This document shows, in pieces, positions 33,765 to 46,354 of a stretch of DNA of 64,000 nt. How positions within the stretch are numbered: the stretch's first letter is position 1; the number at the start of each line of letters is the position of its first letter. Made by a program: the position numbers and the translations under genes. Origin of the DNA: Girardinichthys multiradiatus (Eukaryota; Chordata; Actinopteri; Cyprinodontiformes; Goodeidae); NCBI RefSeq assembly GCF_021462225.1, contig NC_061816.1, positions 9,015,390-9,079,389 on the forward strand, in the 5' to 3' direction. The notes below the pieces were generated by a model. The model saw nothing but the letters and a program-made list of their open reading frames with translations, was not told the DNA's origin and did no database searches.

Positions 33765-33925
33765 GTATATACACTATATTACCAAAAGTATCAGGTCAAG
33801 CCACCAAATCATTGAAATCCTATGTTCCAAACATTTCTCTGGCTACAGGTGTAAAAAGAGAAACTTGACTGACCTCCAGTACTGACCTCAACCTTCTTGA
33901 ACACCTTTGGTATGTGTTTAGAGCA
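33765..33925 (-). mobile_element. Internally deleted Tc1-like element relic
   Basis: An end TACACTATATTACCAAAAGT, then TTCCAAACATTTCTCTGGCT and AGGTGTAAAA, then directly GACCTCAACCTTCTTGAACA, a fragment of the transposase C-terminal region. Most of the element is gone. Confidence 0.6.
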
Positions 33926-34066
33926 GAGGATATAATTCTGGTTTTTTTATCCATCTATGAACACAATCCTAAACCTTGTGGAAGATGATTATATGTATGT
34001 ATATATATTGTGACATCAGAAACTAGATGATGTTTAGAATAATAAAGACATTAACATTGTTCTGAC

Positions 34067-34240
34067 CTGTGAGTTTCCAGATTGCAGTGTGGACTCTTCA
34101 GTCCAGAAGACAGCAGCTCCACTCCAGAATCCTGCAGGTTGTTGTTACTTAGGTCCATCTCTCTCAGATTAGAGGACTGGGACCTGAGAACTGAGGCCAG
34201 ACCTTTACAGCTCGTCTTTGAGAGGTTACAGTTCATCAAT
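34067..34240 (-). pseudogene. LRR exon (174 bp) of the second NLR
   Basis: Acceptor CTCTTCAG, then [18 protein letters not shown] and [19 protein letters not shown], ending LETHR with donor GTCAGA. This is a ribonuclease-inhibitor-type leucine-rich repeat exon of the standard length, itself intact but downstream of the nonsense codon. Confidence 0.88.
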
Positions 34241-34674
34241 CTGAAGAGACAGAGATTAAAATGAATAAGAATAATTCTGTTGGAAAAAAAACAAAATAAA
34301 AAAAAATCTTATAGTATTAAACAAGACAAATGAAACTTCTTAAAGAAATAAGAATTTAGAAACTCAAAAGCAATGCAATACATGTCAAAACCCTAAAACA
34401 GAACAAAATGTCATTTGCACCAATTTAAAGGTTCTGTGACCCACTTAAACTTTGAATGATGCTTTTATCTGTAGATTGAGCTGCAAACACGACCTGTTGT
34501 TGTTTAGATATCTGGGGTTATCGTGATAAAACATTGAAAAAAACATCAAAACTTTAAGTAAATACATAAATGGACTTATCTTTTTTAGGTCTGAAGAAGC
34601 TGAAAAGAATTTATGTGATAAAAGTGGAAAATAAATAATTCAATATAAATATTTAATAGGACTTCATTACACTT

Positions 34675-34800
34675 GCGATGGACTGGCGACCTGTCCAGGG
34701 TGTACCCTGCCTCTCGCCCATAGACTGCTGGAGGTAGGTACCAGCTTCCCCGTGACTCACTATGGAATAAGCGGTAGAAAATGACTGACTGACTGACTGA
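34675..34800 (+). repeat. Dispersed LINE 3'-tail repeat with TGAC microsatellite
   Basis: GATGGACTGGCGACCTGTCC, a CTCTCGCCCATAGACTGCTGG block and a GGAATAAGCGGTAGAAAATG end, then (TGAC)n. The same unit lies at 54115-54240. Confidence 0.7.
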
Positions 34801-35090
34801 CTTCGTTACACTACAATCAGTTATCCACCCATTCATACACACATTCACACACTGTGAATGTGTGACAGTGGTTGACTACATTATAGCCATAGCTGCCCTG
34901 GGGGAGACTGACAGAAGGCTGCCATTCAATTGGCGCCACCAGGCCCTCTGACCACCATCATTAGACAAGGCGGGTGAAGTGTCATACCCAAGGGCACAAC
35001 AACTAACACGGACAGAGCGGGGGTTTAAACTGGTTGCAGTACGGACTTATAGCACCTGAGCCACAGTCACCACACGACTAAAATAATAAT
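34801..35090 (-). repeat. Dispersed retroelement tail repeat (inverted relative to 27066-27355)
   Basis: CATTCACACACTGTGAATGT, ATAGCCATAGCTGCCCTGGG and GGCGGGTGAAGTGTCATACC blocks are the reverse-strand form of the repeat at 27066-27355. Confidence 0.6.
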
Positions 35091-35356
35091 TTTTGTTCTA
35101 CTTTTATGAGAGGAAAAAGTTTGGTACCAGATTGTAAGTGTCAGTCAGGTCTTTTGGAATAAAATGTTAAATAGTTTATAAAACAACTTGGCAAGTGTTT
35201 ATTTTTACTAAACACATTTTAAGAGAACTGACAGTCAATCATTAACATTTATGCTTTCTAGTAAATCCTTAGTTGTTGAGCAGAATATCAGGATAATAGT
35301 CACTCTTTCCTGGTTTTAGCTCCTGCTGCCTAAACCCAAATTCTGTCAGAACTTAC

Positions 35357-37148
35357 AGAACTTTGTTTGAAGCTTTGACCACTGACAGCAGCCTGAAAAG
35401 AGCCTCATCCGAAGCAAAGTATTTCTTCAGGTCAAACACATCCAGAGGTCCTGATGACAGTAAGATGAAGACCAGAGCTGACCAATGAGCAGAAGACAGT
35501 TTATCTGTGGAGAGACTTCCTGAACTCAGAGACTGTTTGATCTCCTGGACCAGAGAACGATCATTCAGTTCATTCAGACAGTGGAACAGGTTGATGCTTT
35601 TCTCTGCAGACAGATTCTTATTGATTTTCTCCTTGATGTACTGAACTGTTTCCAGATTGGTCTGTGAGCTACTTCCTGTCTTTGTCAGCAGACCTCATAG
35701 GAGAGTCTGATTGGTTTCCACTGAAAGGCCCAAGAGGTAGCAGAGGAACAAGTCTAGGTGTCCATTTGGACTCTGTAAGGCCTTGTCCACAGCACTCTGA
35801 TGGAGACTTGTTAGATTTGGTTTGTTAAATAATCTAGATGTAAGATACATGTTTTTTTGGGTTCCTATCAGATTGACACCATGGTTAATGAAGGTCTGAT
35901 GGACATAAAGAGCCGCCAGAAACTCCTGAACACTCAGATGGACGAAGCAGAACACCTTGTCTTGGTACAGCCCTCTCTCCTCTTTAAAGATCTGTGTGAA
36001 CACTCCTGAGTACACTGAGGCTGCTCTGATATTGATGCCACACTCTGTCAGGTCTGATTCATAGAAGATCAGGTTTCCATTCTGCAGCTGATCAAAAGCC
36101 AGTTTTCCCAGAGACTCAATCATCTTCCTGCTCTCTGGACTCCAGTGTGGATCTGTCTCAGATCCTACATCGTACTTGACCTTCTTCACTTTGGTCTGAA
36201 CCACCAGGAAATGAATATACATCTCAGTCAGGGTCTTGGGTAGCTCTCCTACGTCTCTGGTCTCCAACACATCCTCCAGAACTGTAGCAGTGATCCAGCA
36301 GAAGACTGGGATGTGGCACATGATGTGGAGGCTTCGTGATGTCTTCATGTTGAAAATGATTCTGTTGGCCTTCTCCTCATCCGTGAATCTCTTCCTGAAG
36401 TACTCCTCCTTCTGGGGGTCAGTGAACCCTCTGACCTCTGTCACCATGGCAACACACTCAGGAGGGATCTGATTGGCTGCCGCAGGTTGTGTGGTTATCC
36501 AGAGGCGAGCAGAGGGAAGCAGTTTCCCCCTGATGAGGTTTGTCAGCAGAACATCCACTGAGGTGGACTTTGTAACATCAGTCAGGATCTCCATTTTGTA
36601 GAAGTCCAGAGGAAGTCGACTCTCATCCAGACCATCAAAGATGAACAGAACCTGGAAGTCCTCAAAGCTGCAGATTTCTTTGGTTTCAGTAAAGAAGTGA
36701 TGAACAAGTTCCACCAAGCTGAACTTTTTCTCTTTCAGCACATTCAGCTCTCTGAGGGTGAATGGAAATATGAACTGGATGTTCTGGTTAGCTTTGTCTT
36801 CAGCCCAGTCCAGAGTGAACTTCTGGGTTAAGACTGTTTTCCCAATGCTAGCCACACCCTTTGTCATCACTGTCCTGATTGGTTGATCTCTTTCAGGTGA
36901 GAGTTTAAAGATGTCTTCTTGTCTGATTGTTGTTTCTGGCCTGTCTTGTGACCTGGAAGCTGTTTCAAACTGTCTGACCTCATGTTCATCATTGACCTCT
37001 CCGGTCCTTCCCTCTGTGATGTAGAGCTCCGTGTAGATCTGGTTCAGAAGGGTTGGACGTCCTGCTTCAGCAATCCCCTCAAACATAGACTGGAACCTCT
37101 TCTTCAGACCAGATTTAAGTTTACGTTGACAAACTGAGTGTGAAAGAC
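35357..37148 (-). pseudogene. FISNA-NACHT exon of the second NLR (nonsense at 35695)
   Basis: Acceptor CCTTCAG just upstream of 37148. FISNA (KSGLKKRFQSMFEGIAEAGR), NACHT with GVASIGKT and FIFDGLDE, then SARLWITTQPAAANQIPPE, GFTDPQKEEYFRKRF, HIMCHIPVFCWI, LPKTLTEMYIHFL, FVHLSVQEFLAALYV, and after the TGA a further open stretch (KSINLFHCLNELND, HWSALVFILLSSG) to donor GTAAGT at 35356. At 1792 bp it is the expected length for this gene type. The single TGA replaces an Arg-type codon in the NQTLLRGLL context. Confidence 0.92.
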
Positions 37149-37755
37149 CTGAAGGAAAACAAAATATTATTAGAAATGAAACAAATTCCTCTAAATAGTG
37201 CATTCAAATATGTGTTTTCTGCTTTTAAGACTGAAAGAAATTTAACATTTATCCTGCAGGTTAAATCTGTAGAGAAATCCTCTTACTGCTCTGCAGATGT
37301 TCAGTCAGCTCCTCCTGCTTCATTTTCTTCAGGAAGTTCACTGTGATCTTCACAAAAGCCTCTCTGCTGCTCCTTATATCCTCTTTATCATCACCTTCCA
37401 ACACCTCCTCATCTCTCCACTTACTCTCTAAACCTTCTTGGTAATCTGGACTCAGAACTTTCTTGACCTTCTTCAGCTCGTTCTTCACAAAAGTAACAAT
37501 GTTGTCCTCCAGCAGCTGGAACAGATCAATTTATGAAGAACACATCAGACTGAAATCATGAAGCCAAACATCAGGTCCTTGTTGGACAGACTGACAGTCC
37601 TCTGGTCTACGAAGTGCAGCATGGAGATGACTATGAATAGACCTGATGGAGAAGTAGTTGTTGTACATTTACAGACCATAAATATGGAGTCCAGCTGTGT
37701 CTGATGCTGCTGGGTAGACAGACCACTGGGAACGTCTGAGTTCTGCTGGTCCACT

Positions 37756-38483
37756 CTGTGGAGGAACCAGGAAGCATTAGATCACATTCAGTAGAACAAC
37801 AAACAGACAAAGATGAGTCCATGTGGTTTCCTGCTCCAAAAGCTACATGTCTTTTCCCATCCAGGGACAGCTGGACAAAAGTTCCTACCTGAGCAGAGTA
37901 TGAGTTGTCATGGTAACCGTGTTGAAACATGGCTGATTAATGGCTCTTAATGCTCAGTTGTTCCACTTGCTGATTACAAGAACTTTAAACTGAACATGCA
38001 GAGGAACATGAAGCAGATTGTGGACCAGTGGTTCAGTTGTGGACATTTGAATTTCATTTCAATACATTTCCTTCATGGGGTTCATTGTAAAATATTTTGG
38101 TATATGTGGTATATTTGAACAGTTGTCTTTCTTAAAATATTTAAGTTTTATTCCAAACTTTTAGTTTTAGATTATTTATTTTTATTCATATTTTTTATTC
38201 CTTAAGGTCTGCAGAAGCACCAACTCTGATTAACTAATGTGACACAAGGTGATACAGAATGATTTAACTGGATGGAAGAACAACTTATTTTAGCTCCAAT
38301 ATCATCTGACAAGATCATTTCATATTATCACAATAATGCAGTTGTTTTATTATATCAATTATTTAGCATCTATCACACACAGCTTCACATGTAAACAGAC
38401 ATGTGTGAGAAAGAGTTATACATACAATAATATGTTGGAAAAAAGTTTAAACTAATTAGTTTGAACATTTAGAAACAGCTCAC
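37756..38483 (-). other. Intron of the second NLR
   Basis: No exon seen. The third N-terminal repeat exon present in the first NLR (20674-20558) has no counterpart here. Confidence 0.4.
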
Positions 38484-39544
38484 CTGTTTGCAGTTGAATG
38501 TTGCTCTGATTTAAATTCAATAATAATACCCTTTGATTCATTGCTCTTTAAGGACACCCAGCTGGCTTCAGGTCCAGATTCAGGCTCTGGTTCAGGTAGT
38601 TTCCTGTGAATAAAGATGACTTGGTAATGTGAGAGCTGAGCTCTGACATGGAAAAGAGTCCTGGACAGTTAGAGATGGTGATCTAACCTCTGAGCTTTGC
38701 TCTGGTCCCCATGTTCTCCACACAGAGTGGTTTCAGATGGAGGGACTCTGTCCTCTCTGTCCTCACACTGATCCATGCTGCTCAGTTCACATCAGCTCAC
38801 ACAAATGTAGCTGCAGCCAAGAACACAAATGATGAAGATACATTTTCATTCACTGACACACACCTGCAGAAACAAATTAACAATCAAGTGAGTTGTTGTT
38901 CCTCTACCTCCAAAAAACAAAGTTTATGACACTAAATCATATTTAGCATTAATAATAGAAAGAACAGATTGTTGGACATTTGTTGAAGCTGAAAAGTTGT
39001 TTAAATGAATGAAATTATTGCCGTTTGGCTGTAAAGTGAAGGAGCTGCAGACTCAAACACTGCATGTTGTGAAGATATAAAATCAGTCAAAGTTCATCTG
39101 CTGCAGCTCCACAAAATGAAGCAGAACAAACTCTGAACATCTGGACCTGCTGTATTTCTTATTCATGAAACTATGCAGATGGATTATATGTTCCATGAAA
39201 GTTTTACACCATTAATAACATGAAACATTTTAACAACATTGATGTCATCTTATTTTGAAAGGCTGGAGAGGAAGCAGCTGTTCTGTTGACTTCAAAGGTA
39301 AAAATGAAATTTTAATTAAAGACCTGAAAACGAAGTTGTTTGTTTTGTGAAAAAAAAAACATCAGCTGCTCATCATGTTAACTGTTTCAGACAATAATCT
39401 AATAATCCTGTAGATTTTCCTTCATATACAGTAAAACTAAAACTTGGTTCTAAAATAAGAGGAGAACATGGTCTCCAAAGACCAGAAAGCAAAAACACTG
39501 TTAAAGTTAAAATCAACTTTAACTATGAAACAAAGTAAACTTAC

Positions 39545-39700
39545 GGTTTCTTTCAGCAAGTCACAGACCAGAAGAAGACTTGTCTGAACAAAACAAACTC
39601 AGAGGCACCAGAGCAGCTTCTTGGAACGAGTCAGAACTTCACCTACGATGGAGGCAGGAGGAGGAGCAGCAGCATTCAGAGCATCACCTTTGATGGAGGT
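39545..39700 (-). other. Possible 5' UTR exon of the second NLR
   Basis: A donor GTAAG (GT at 39544-39543) follows a sequence without an in-frame start; it is correctly oriented about 770 bp upstream of the first coding exon. Exon status is a guess from the donor only. Confidence 0.25.
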
Positions 39701-40039
39701 GGAGCCTAAAGAGACAAGTAAGAGGTGCAGCACCAGTTTCTCAGACATTTTCAGAAACTTTAGTATGGGGTAAGATAAGTGTAAAAATAAAATAAATGTT
39801 TGCATAGGTGTCTAAATTTGTAAATGTAAGGAAATAAAAATTAATAATTTTGAGATTTGTATTTGTGCCTTGTCAATTTATACATACATAAAAATAAGCA
39901 TCACACACATACTGTCTGCTTCAACTGACTTCTTTTTACAATCTGTAATTAAACATAATATAGTTTAAACCTACATTTATTGAACTGCTGACCTCTGAAC
40001 CTTCATGTGCTCTCTCTGAAACTGATGCCTCCTGTCTCC

Positions 40040-41035
40040 TTTATTGTGAACAGTGCTCTGCAGAAGCGGATGAAGAATGCCAGTCAACTCCAGGCACATT
40101 TAAGGGGGGTGAGAGGCACCCAAGTGTCACCTCAGACCACTTAAAACTGTTTACATCAGCATGGTCTGTGTTCTAGACAACCTGCAAGGGTACCTGACCA
40201 CACCACCAGGCACAGGCTGCATTGTCCTGCACGGGCCAGGGAGCATTTATGCTGGACGAGAAACCGGTGGGCCTCAGGGCTGTTCTCTGATGAAAGTTGA
40301 TTCACGTTGAGCAGGAACGATGGCCGTTGACGACATCAAGGAGAGCCTTATGCATCAGCCACTGTTATCACCAGACAAGACATTAAGATGGTGGTGGTGG
40401 TGTTACAATGTAGGCAGGTATGTCTGGTCAATACAGAACTGCCCTACACTATGTGAATGTCACAATGACATGCCCATACTACCTGAACAACATCATTAAT
40501 TCAGTCATTGTGCCCCTGCATGAACAACATAGGCCTAATTTCAACTTCATGAATGATAGTTGTCCAGCTCATCAAGGTCACATCATCAGGGAACAGCTGC
40601 TGGGGACTGGGGTACCTCAAATGGAAAGGCCTGCACTTTCTTCAGACTTGAATCTCAGAGAAAAGCTGAGTCACCGTCTAGAGGCTCATAACTCTGTACC
40701 CCAAAACCTCAATGACCCGAGGGCTGCCCTTCAAGAAGAGCGGGAGGCCAGGCCTCAACAGATAAGAGGTCGACTTTTGAAAAGCATGAGACATCGTTGT
40801 CAAGCTGTAATTGATGCTCAAATACACACACGTTATTGAGACAGACGTTTTGTTGTGGTATACCCAACACTGTTGCTGGCTTTTGGTTCAATAAAATGCT
40901 TGAGATGAAGAAAGCACCTTGCATTAAATTCCCCACTTTCATAATATAATATCAGTGTGAAATTTGCATGTTTTCTATAAATTTCACCTCAAAGCCAAAT
41001 ATCCTTAACTTTTTGTGAGTAGTGTGACTACATAA
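40040..41035 (+). mobile_element. Tc1-like transposon relic (third subfamily)
   Basis: The plus strand reads broken transposase segments: an FSDES-type first Asp block near 40285, then an open frame from 40420 with YRTALHYVNVTMTCPYYLNN, NDSCPAHQGHIIREQLLGTG and PALSSDLN.RE, ending RCQAVIDAQIHTRY before TGA near 40837. The second catalytic motif reads MNDSCPAH and the last acidic motif reads LREK instead of PIEN. Frameshifts before 40420 and lost catalytic residues make it dead. An end-like TTTTTGTGAGTAGTGTG lies near 41010-41027. Confidence 0.72.
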
Positions 41036-41039
41036 CCTG

Positions 41040-42900
41040 GTATATTGGTAATGTTTATGGTCCAAATACTGACAACCGCTCCTTCTATCACTGTTCTTCA
41101 GCTCATCATTCATAGTAGGGAGGGGATAAAATGTGGTCCTCAATCCAGATTTTGATAGATCTAGCAGAACATCAACTTATCACAGCTGACAAAGCAGTAC
41201 AAAAAAAATAACAAAATGCTTGTTGCTTGTTGTTGATGCTTGTTGTTGTCACCGAACATTCCTTGCCACCTTGTTCTGACCAGTCCACCATTCCTCCTCC
41301 CAGTTAGACTTTGTCCTCACAAACATGTTGATTATGAAAATATAGACAAGATTCACCCCGTCACCATTAGTGACTGCACCAGTAACTATGGTAACGATGA
41401 TGAAAACTCAGACTCTGGTCGGTGTCTCTTTCACAGTTCTGCAATTGTTGTTTACAACCAGAAACCTGGGCAGTCGCTTCCTGGTTTGGTGGTGGTGGTG
41501 GTGATGGTGAGTGCGCCCCACCCAAAAGCACAAGAAAACTCAGTTTACTCACAACTATATAAACGTGGAACCATGTATCAGAACTGGAACTTTCCTGGCC
41601 AATGGGTCAGTGATACGTTAATATAAAACATCAGCAATAAACTAAAAATTCCACAATATACTGAGTGTAGATGTGATGGTATGAATGGTCAACCCTTCAG
41701 CAACATGTAACATGCTGTTACAACCCAGACCTCCGTGTTCAGAGAGGAACTAATTGTTGTCTGCGCCAGGTGAGAAACTAACTACTCAGAATAATTTTAC
41801 AAATAGAAACATGAAACACTTACTGCAAATGGAGGTTTCCGTGAAGCAAACAAACTACGCCAAAACATCCAGGTTCTCTTTCATGAAGCACGTTTTCATT
41901 GGGAGGAACTGAAATTTACTTTCGATTTTGGCTGCTGAGAAAACAGTCAAAACAGAAACAAAGACAGAACTAAATGATTACAAGCTTTCCTCTAACCTAT
42001 TTCTAACAAGAGCAGCAAGTCTAACTTTCTTAGAATAAACTGGTATTTAAATTTAGTTATTTTGATAAACTTCTGACCAGTTGGGAGTTGTGTGAAAAGT
42101 GGGTCTGCTCCTTTGCAATTTACAAGCAGATAACCCAGCTAGAGATGATGAGGAGCGATGAGACAGGAGCAGGAGGAGATGACACCTTTCACTGACAGCT
42201 GTGTTTATTTCAGCCATAATGGTCACAGTGTCTGCTGCCTCTAAGGGCTGCATCTCCATACATGCCTGTTGATATAGAGCATTATAATGCTACGTTTCAG
42301 CAAAAAGACCCCACCTACTCCACCCTTTCCTATGTGCTCCCGCAAGAATATGGTGCAGACCCATTATTACCACAACACTGAAAGAGACAATTCCTCTTTT
42401 CTGTGGGAGAATGACACGTCAGCAGTCTGTGTTTTATATGGAAGAAACAAGACATAAACTGAAAAGAAAATCAGACAAACACAAAAAAGTCAGGATCCCT
42501 ATAACACAAAGAACAACAGTTTGTGTTCTGAAAGGAAACAGATGATTAACTCAAGCCAATTCTAGGTAGTATTAGGTCACATCTTTCCATTAAAGATCTC
42601 TACAAGATCCACTTTGAATAACTGCCAATAAATCATTCTGTAACAGACTTTTCCTCAATAATCATCCTGAGAAAATAACAAAGCCTGTTTCTCAACATTC
42701 ACACGTTGGTCAGCATGTCTGAAATGTCACTGGGCAAATTACTGCCCCCTACTGAAATTTAGAAATTCAAACCAAAGGTTAAAATAAATCTATTTAACAA
42801 TTTTTTAAAGCAGTTTTTAAGGACACTTGCTTCCAATCTGGCCTTTTTGAAAGAAATTGTTAAGTGTTTGTTTCAGATTAAAATGATAAAAACTCATTCA
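41040..42900. other. Spacer, no gene recognised
   Basis: Short frames only. A minus-strand frame near 42053-42259 and a plus-strand frame near 41240-41626 lack recognisable domains. A GGTGGT repeat lies near 41488. Confidence 0.3.
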
Positions 42901-42904
42901 GACA

Positions 42905-43640
42905 GACTGCGGTGATTCTTCTACTTTAGCAAGGCAGTGGTCGTGTTGAAGGTGTTTTTGGGGTCCTTATCATGTTGGAATACTGCCCTGCGGCCCAGTA
43001 CATGTTGGCACTCATGGTTCCCTAAACTGTGGCTCCCCACAGCTAACAGCACTCATGCAGCCCCAAACCATGACTCTCTCACCCCATGCCTGACTGTGAC
43101 AAGACACACTTGTTTTTGTACTCCTCACCTGGTTGCCTACACACACGCTTGACACCATATGAACCAAGTAACTTAATCTTGGTCTCATCAGACCACAGGA
43201 CATGGTTCCAGATATCCATGTCCTTAGTCTGCTGGTCTTCAGCAAACTGTTGAGAGAACACATACTCCACTTCTTTGGTCGACCATTACAAGGCCTGTTT
43301 TGAGTGGAACCTGGCAATCCTCTTATAGCCCAGGCCATCTTGCAGCACTTCTTTTTCTCAGATCCTCAGATAGCTCTTTGACATGAGGTGCCATGTTGAA
43401 CTTCCAGTGACCAGAATGAGCGGGTGTGAGAGCAATAACACCAAATTTAACACACCTGTTCTCCATTCACACCTAACAACTTGTAACACCAATGAGTCAC
43501 ATGACTCCAGGGAGAGGAATGGCTAATTGGGCGTAATTTGGCAATTTTCACTTAGGGATGTACTCACTTTTGTTGGCAGCAGTTTAATGGCTGTGTGTTG
43601 AGTTATTTTGAGGAGAACAGCGAATTTACGCTGTGATCCG
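42905..43640 (-). mobile_element. Tc1/mariner-like transposon relic (minus strand)
   Basis: The minus strand reads DIWNHVLWSDETKIKLLGS with GVKRVCRQPGEEYKNKC, the first catalytic Asp region (SDETK), and then GERVMVWGCMSA. A further N-terminal part lies near 43270-43390. An end-like GATGTACTCACTTTTGTTGG lies near 43558. Frames are broken and the C-terminal catalytic part is missing. Confidence 0.68.
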
Positions 43641-43644
43641 CTAA

Positions 43645-45585
43645 CTGCTTGAAGAAGTTGTTTTCTTCTTAATTTCTGATGTTGACCATGTGGATGTTTT
43701 TCTTGACTTATTCAAGTCCCTCTGATGAATTTAGCATGTTCTAACCCAGAAGGTAATATTATCAGGCTTTGCGAGTTCATTCTTCATTCTGAGAGGAGAT
43801 GTTTCTCTAGAACCGGGGTATCCAGCTCCAATACAGAGTGGACCAAAATTCAAAACTTGGACAAAGTTGCAGGTCATTCTTTATATTTGTTCAACAAATG
43901 TTATAAGTTCTATTATTTGGTTACAGCTACGCGGGCTCCACACACAAGACAACTTTACCTTTTTAAACAGAAATTCTTCTCTCCGCCTGTCTCAAAAGCT
44001 TCTGATTTACACCTTTTGCTTCTCAATTTTTGGGAGGGGTGGCTTGATTTGACCAGTTAGGAGATAATGTTGCTAAGGCATATCAACAGAGGAGGGGGGC
44101 TTGTGGGTCTTGATTGATGCCCTAATGCAACAACATTTTGGGATTTGTATTATTAATGGTGCAAGCGCTGTGTGTCAGCAGGCCAGCTCTAGTTGACATT
44201 TGAAACTATTGTGCGGGGCTTATATAATTACAACTACTGGCCCGCAAGTCTGAGTTTGACACATATTCTTTGGAAAACCAATGTGGATGATCTGGTTTAG
44301 AGTTTCCATGTTAAGAAGTTTGATATAAATCAGCCTTTGAAAGCAGGTTGACTGAGGTCTCAATTTGTCCCCGTTTCCTCAGTCTTACTCCACATTAACA
44401 GGTTAGGATGGTTATACGCTTAAAGTTACTGGTATCAAAGTTTTGCTTAGCCAACAGAAAAGAATGTAACAGGAGTGAAAGTGTGTCAGTACAAAACATC
44501 CTGCTTGTTGGTGTCTGAAGCCTTTATGCACAGCAACAAAGTTGTGGTTTTGGAGCTTAAAACCCCTTCCATTAAACCTTCCCTCACTCACCCACTGGAG
44601 TAGGACTAGTTTCTCTACCAGGACCAGTCTAATAAAACCACAAACAATAAAGTCACATTATAACTATTGTCCAGAGGACTTTGAAGGTCTTCCCAGAATA
44701 AATGTTGACCAACTCAAGGTTTTTCAACAATATTAGTTCAGTTAGTTAATATTAGTTGCTGCATGTTGTTGATTCGAATACTTTTGTTTTTTTCTACTGC
44801 CCCAAAAACCACAAAAATGTCACACTTATCCTGAATTTTTTAATATTTCATAATTTATGATGGCATTTAGTTAGGAAATGTGTGTTTTTCTAATATCATT
44901 TCAAATAAAACCAACTGTTGACCATCAGATTCAAGATAAGTTTTTACTGAGACAACCTAGTTTACAACTTGTTTAAATACAAATACATTGAAAAACAGCC
45001 TTCAGCTTCTCTTCACAGCTTAATCTGTTCTTGCACCTTTGGCTGCTGTTGCACCTGTGGCTTTGTTGTTGGCACAGTCTAAACCTTCATCAGAAAAAAA
45101 GAAAAAAAAAACCTCTCTGCATAGATTGGTAATAAAGTATGTAGCTATTTGCTTATGAAACATGAATAAAAACAGTGCAAATAAATGAGTTATTAATATT
45201 ATAAGATGTTAAATGTGAATAAAGCCACTTGGGTTTACTTATATTTGTTCCAAAAATTAAACGTTTTTAGTTTCCTTTTGATACCATAGTGTGAAAACGC
45301 TCAACTGATCTTGTTTGTGGTCAGCCATGTTTGTTTCCCCTTTACCTTCTCTGAAAGCTGCTCAACTGACTGAATAGTGATTATTTTTAGCTGCAAGGCT
45401 GTATGCAAAGCGACTTTTTATGCTACATAGACCTTGTGACCTATAGTGTTTGAGACAATAATTTAGCTTTATGAATATTGATCTTGTTGACATGAAATGT
45501 CCAATCACTTCATGCAACTAATTGTGCATTGTTGTGTATTCTTATTTGGCATTTCATGGAGGACGTCAGATTGGTAACAGTTAGT
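43645..45585. other. Spacer upstream of the first plus-strand RNase
   Basis: A 111-codon plus-strand frame (43725-44060) has no recognisable domain. On the minus strand near 45015-45085 an exon-like segment (CANNKATGATAAKGARTD, stop) follows a pyrimidine tract, but no gene could be built. The part after about 45440 resembles the duplicated upstream region of the second RNase. Confidence 0.3.
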
Positions 45586-45590
45586 TTGAG

Positions 45591-45633
45591 AACTCCTCCT
45601 ATTGTTTCTTGTGCATTAAAGGACCTTTATAAG
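45591..45633 (+). promoter_or_regulatory. Promoter of the RNase at 46355
   Basis: AACTCCTCCT (45591-45600), then TGTTTCTTGTGCATTAAAGGA, then a TTTATAAG TATA-like box (45626-45633). The 10-mer and the ATTAAAGGA element are shared with the left-edge RNase and with the pseudogene at 56041-56492. Confidence 0.55.
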
Positions 45634-45639
45634 CTGATC

Positions 45640-45718
45640 TTACTGAAGTCACACCCCACTTTAACCTCTGAAAAACCAGACGACTTTCTTCTTGTTTTGC
45701 CTCCCTTCCATCTGTGAG
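45640..45718 (+). other. Non-coding first exon of the RNase at 46355
   Basis: CTGAAGTCACACC.CACTTT matches the first exon of the RNase at 50377. It ends GTGAG before donor GTATGA. The acceptor of the coding exon is TATCAG at 46340-46345, giving a 5' UTR intron of about 627 bp. The exon start is estimated. Confidence 0.55.
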
Positions 45719-46354
45719 GTATGATTCAGCTAAAATTCTTGTTTCTTCATATTGTTTAGCAAAGTTATTTTATGCTTACTTCTGTTATGATAAAAAATAA
45801 ATGTTGGATGTAATCTTTTTGAAGGTGTAGCAACTTGCTGTTAGTCACATTAATTCCACTGCAGATGAGTTTATAGTAATATTTAATTGATATTTTGAAT
45901 TGCCATTGGTATTTCCTTTAGAACAGTTTAAAGTGTGAGCCTTTGAACAAGAAAAAACATCAGACTTTGTACTTTATATCTGGAGTATTTTCATTTGGGT
46001 GATATGGCTCCCCTCCTGGGGTGTCATTCTGCCTGGGGGTGGTACAAACAGCTGGATGGTGGGTCATAGTGCTCCAATAAACAAAATCCCACTTTTAATG
46101 ACTCACTTCCACATTAAATGTTGACCCGGTGAAATCAAAAGGCCATAAATGCTTTTAAAACATCCAACTGGGATTTGGCAACTAAAGGAGCGTGGCATAG
46201 CACTGAGATCTGTGTGATCCTAACTCTGGGTATCCAAATGCGTTCAGTGCTTCAAACACACGCATGCTTCTATTGCATCTTGATTTTAAACAAATACTGC
46301 ATTTAAAATAAATTAATATCATGAACTGTTTTTTTTTTCTATCAGCAGAGAAAA

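Larger units (their letters stand above)
30786..38776 (-). pseudogene. NLRC3-like NLR, second copy, with nonsense codon and truncated B30.2
   Basis: Minus-strand exons: 38776-38688 (MDQCEDREDRVPPSETTLCG), 38603-38484 (EPEASWVSLKS-type repeat), 37755-37677, 37515-37287, 37148-35357 (FISNA-NACHT), LRR exons 34240-34067 and 31966-31805, and a B30.2 stub 30894-30786. Phases agree across all joins up to the second LRR exon. An in-frame TGA at 35697-35695 (CGA to TGA likely) would end the protein at about 656 residues, before the LRRs; beyond it the frame stays open to a good donor. Walker A is GVASIGKT, and the usual TTRP sensor 1 motif reads TTQP. The linker exon and most of B30.2 are missing. 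Compared with the first NLR, a different part has been lost. A readthrough or truncated product cannot be excluded. Confidence 0.85.

Noticed and set aside
43725..44060. 111-codon plus-strand frame
   Set aside because: No motif, no promoter or splice context; overlapping frames of similar length suggest chance.
45015..45085. Minus-strand exon-like segment after a pyrimidine tract
   Set aside because: No upstream exon, no recognised family, and the acceptor is poor.
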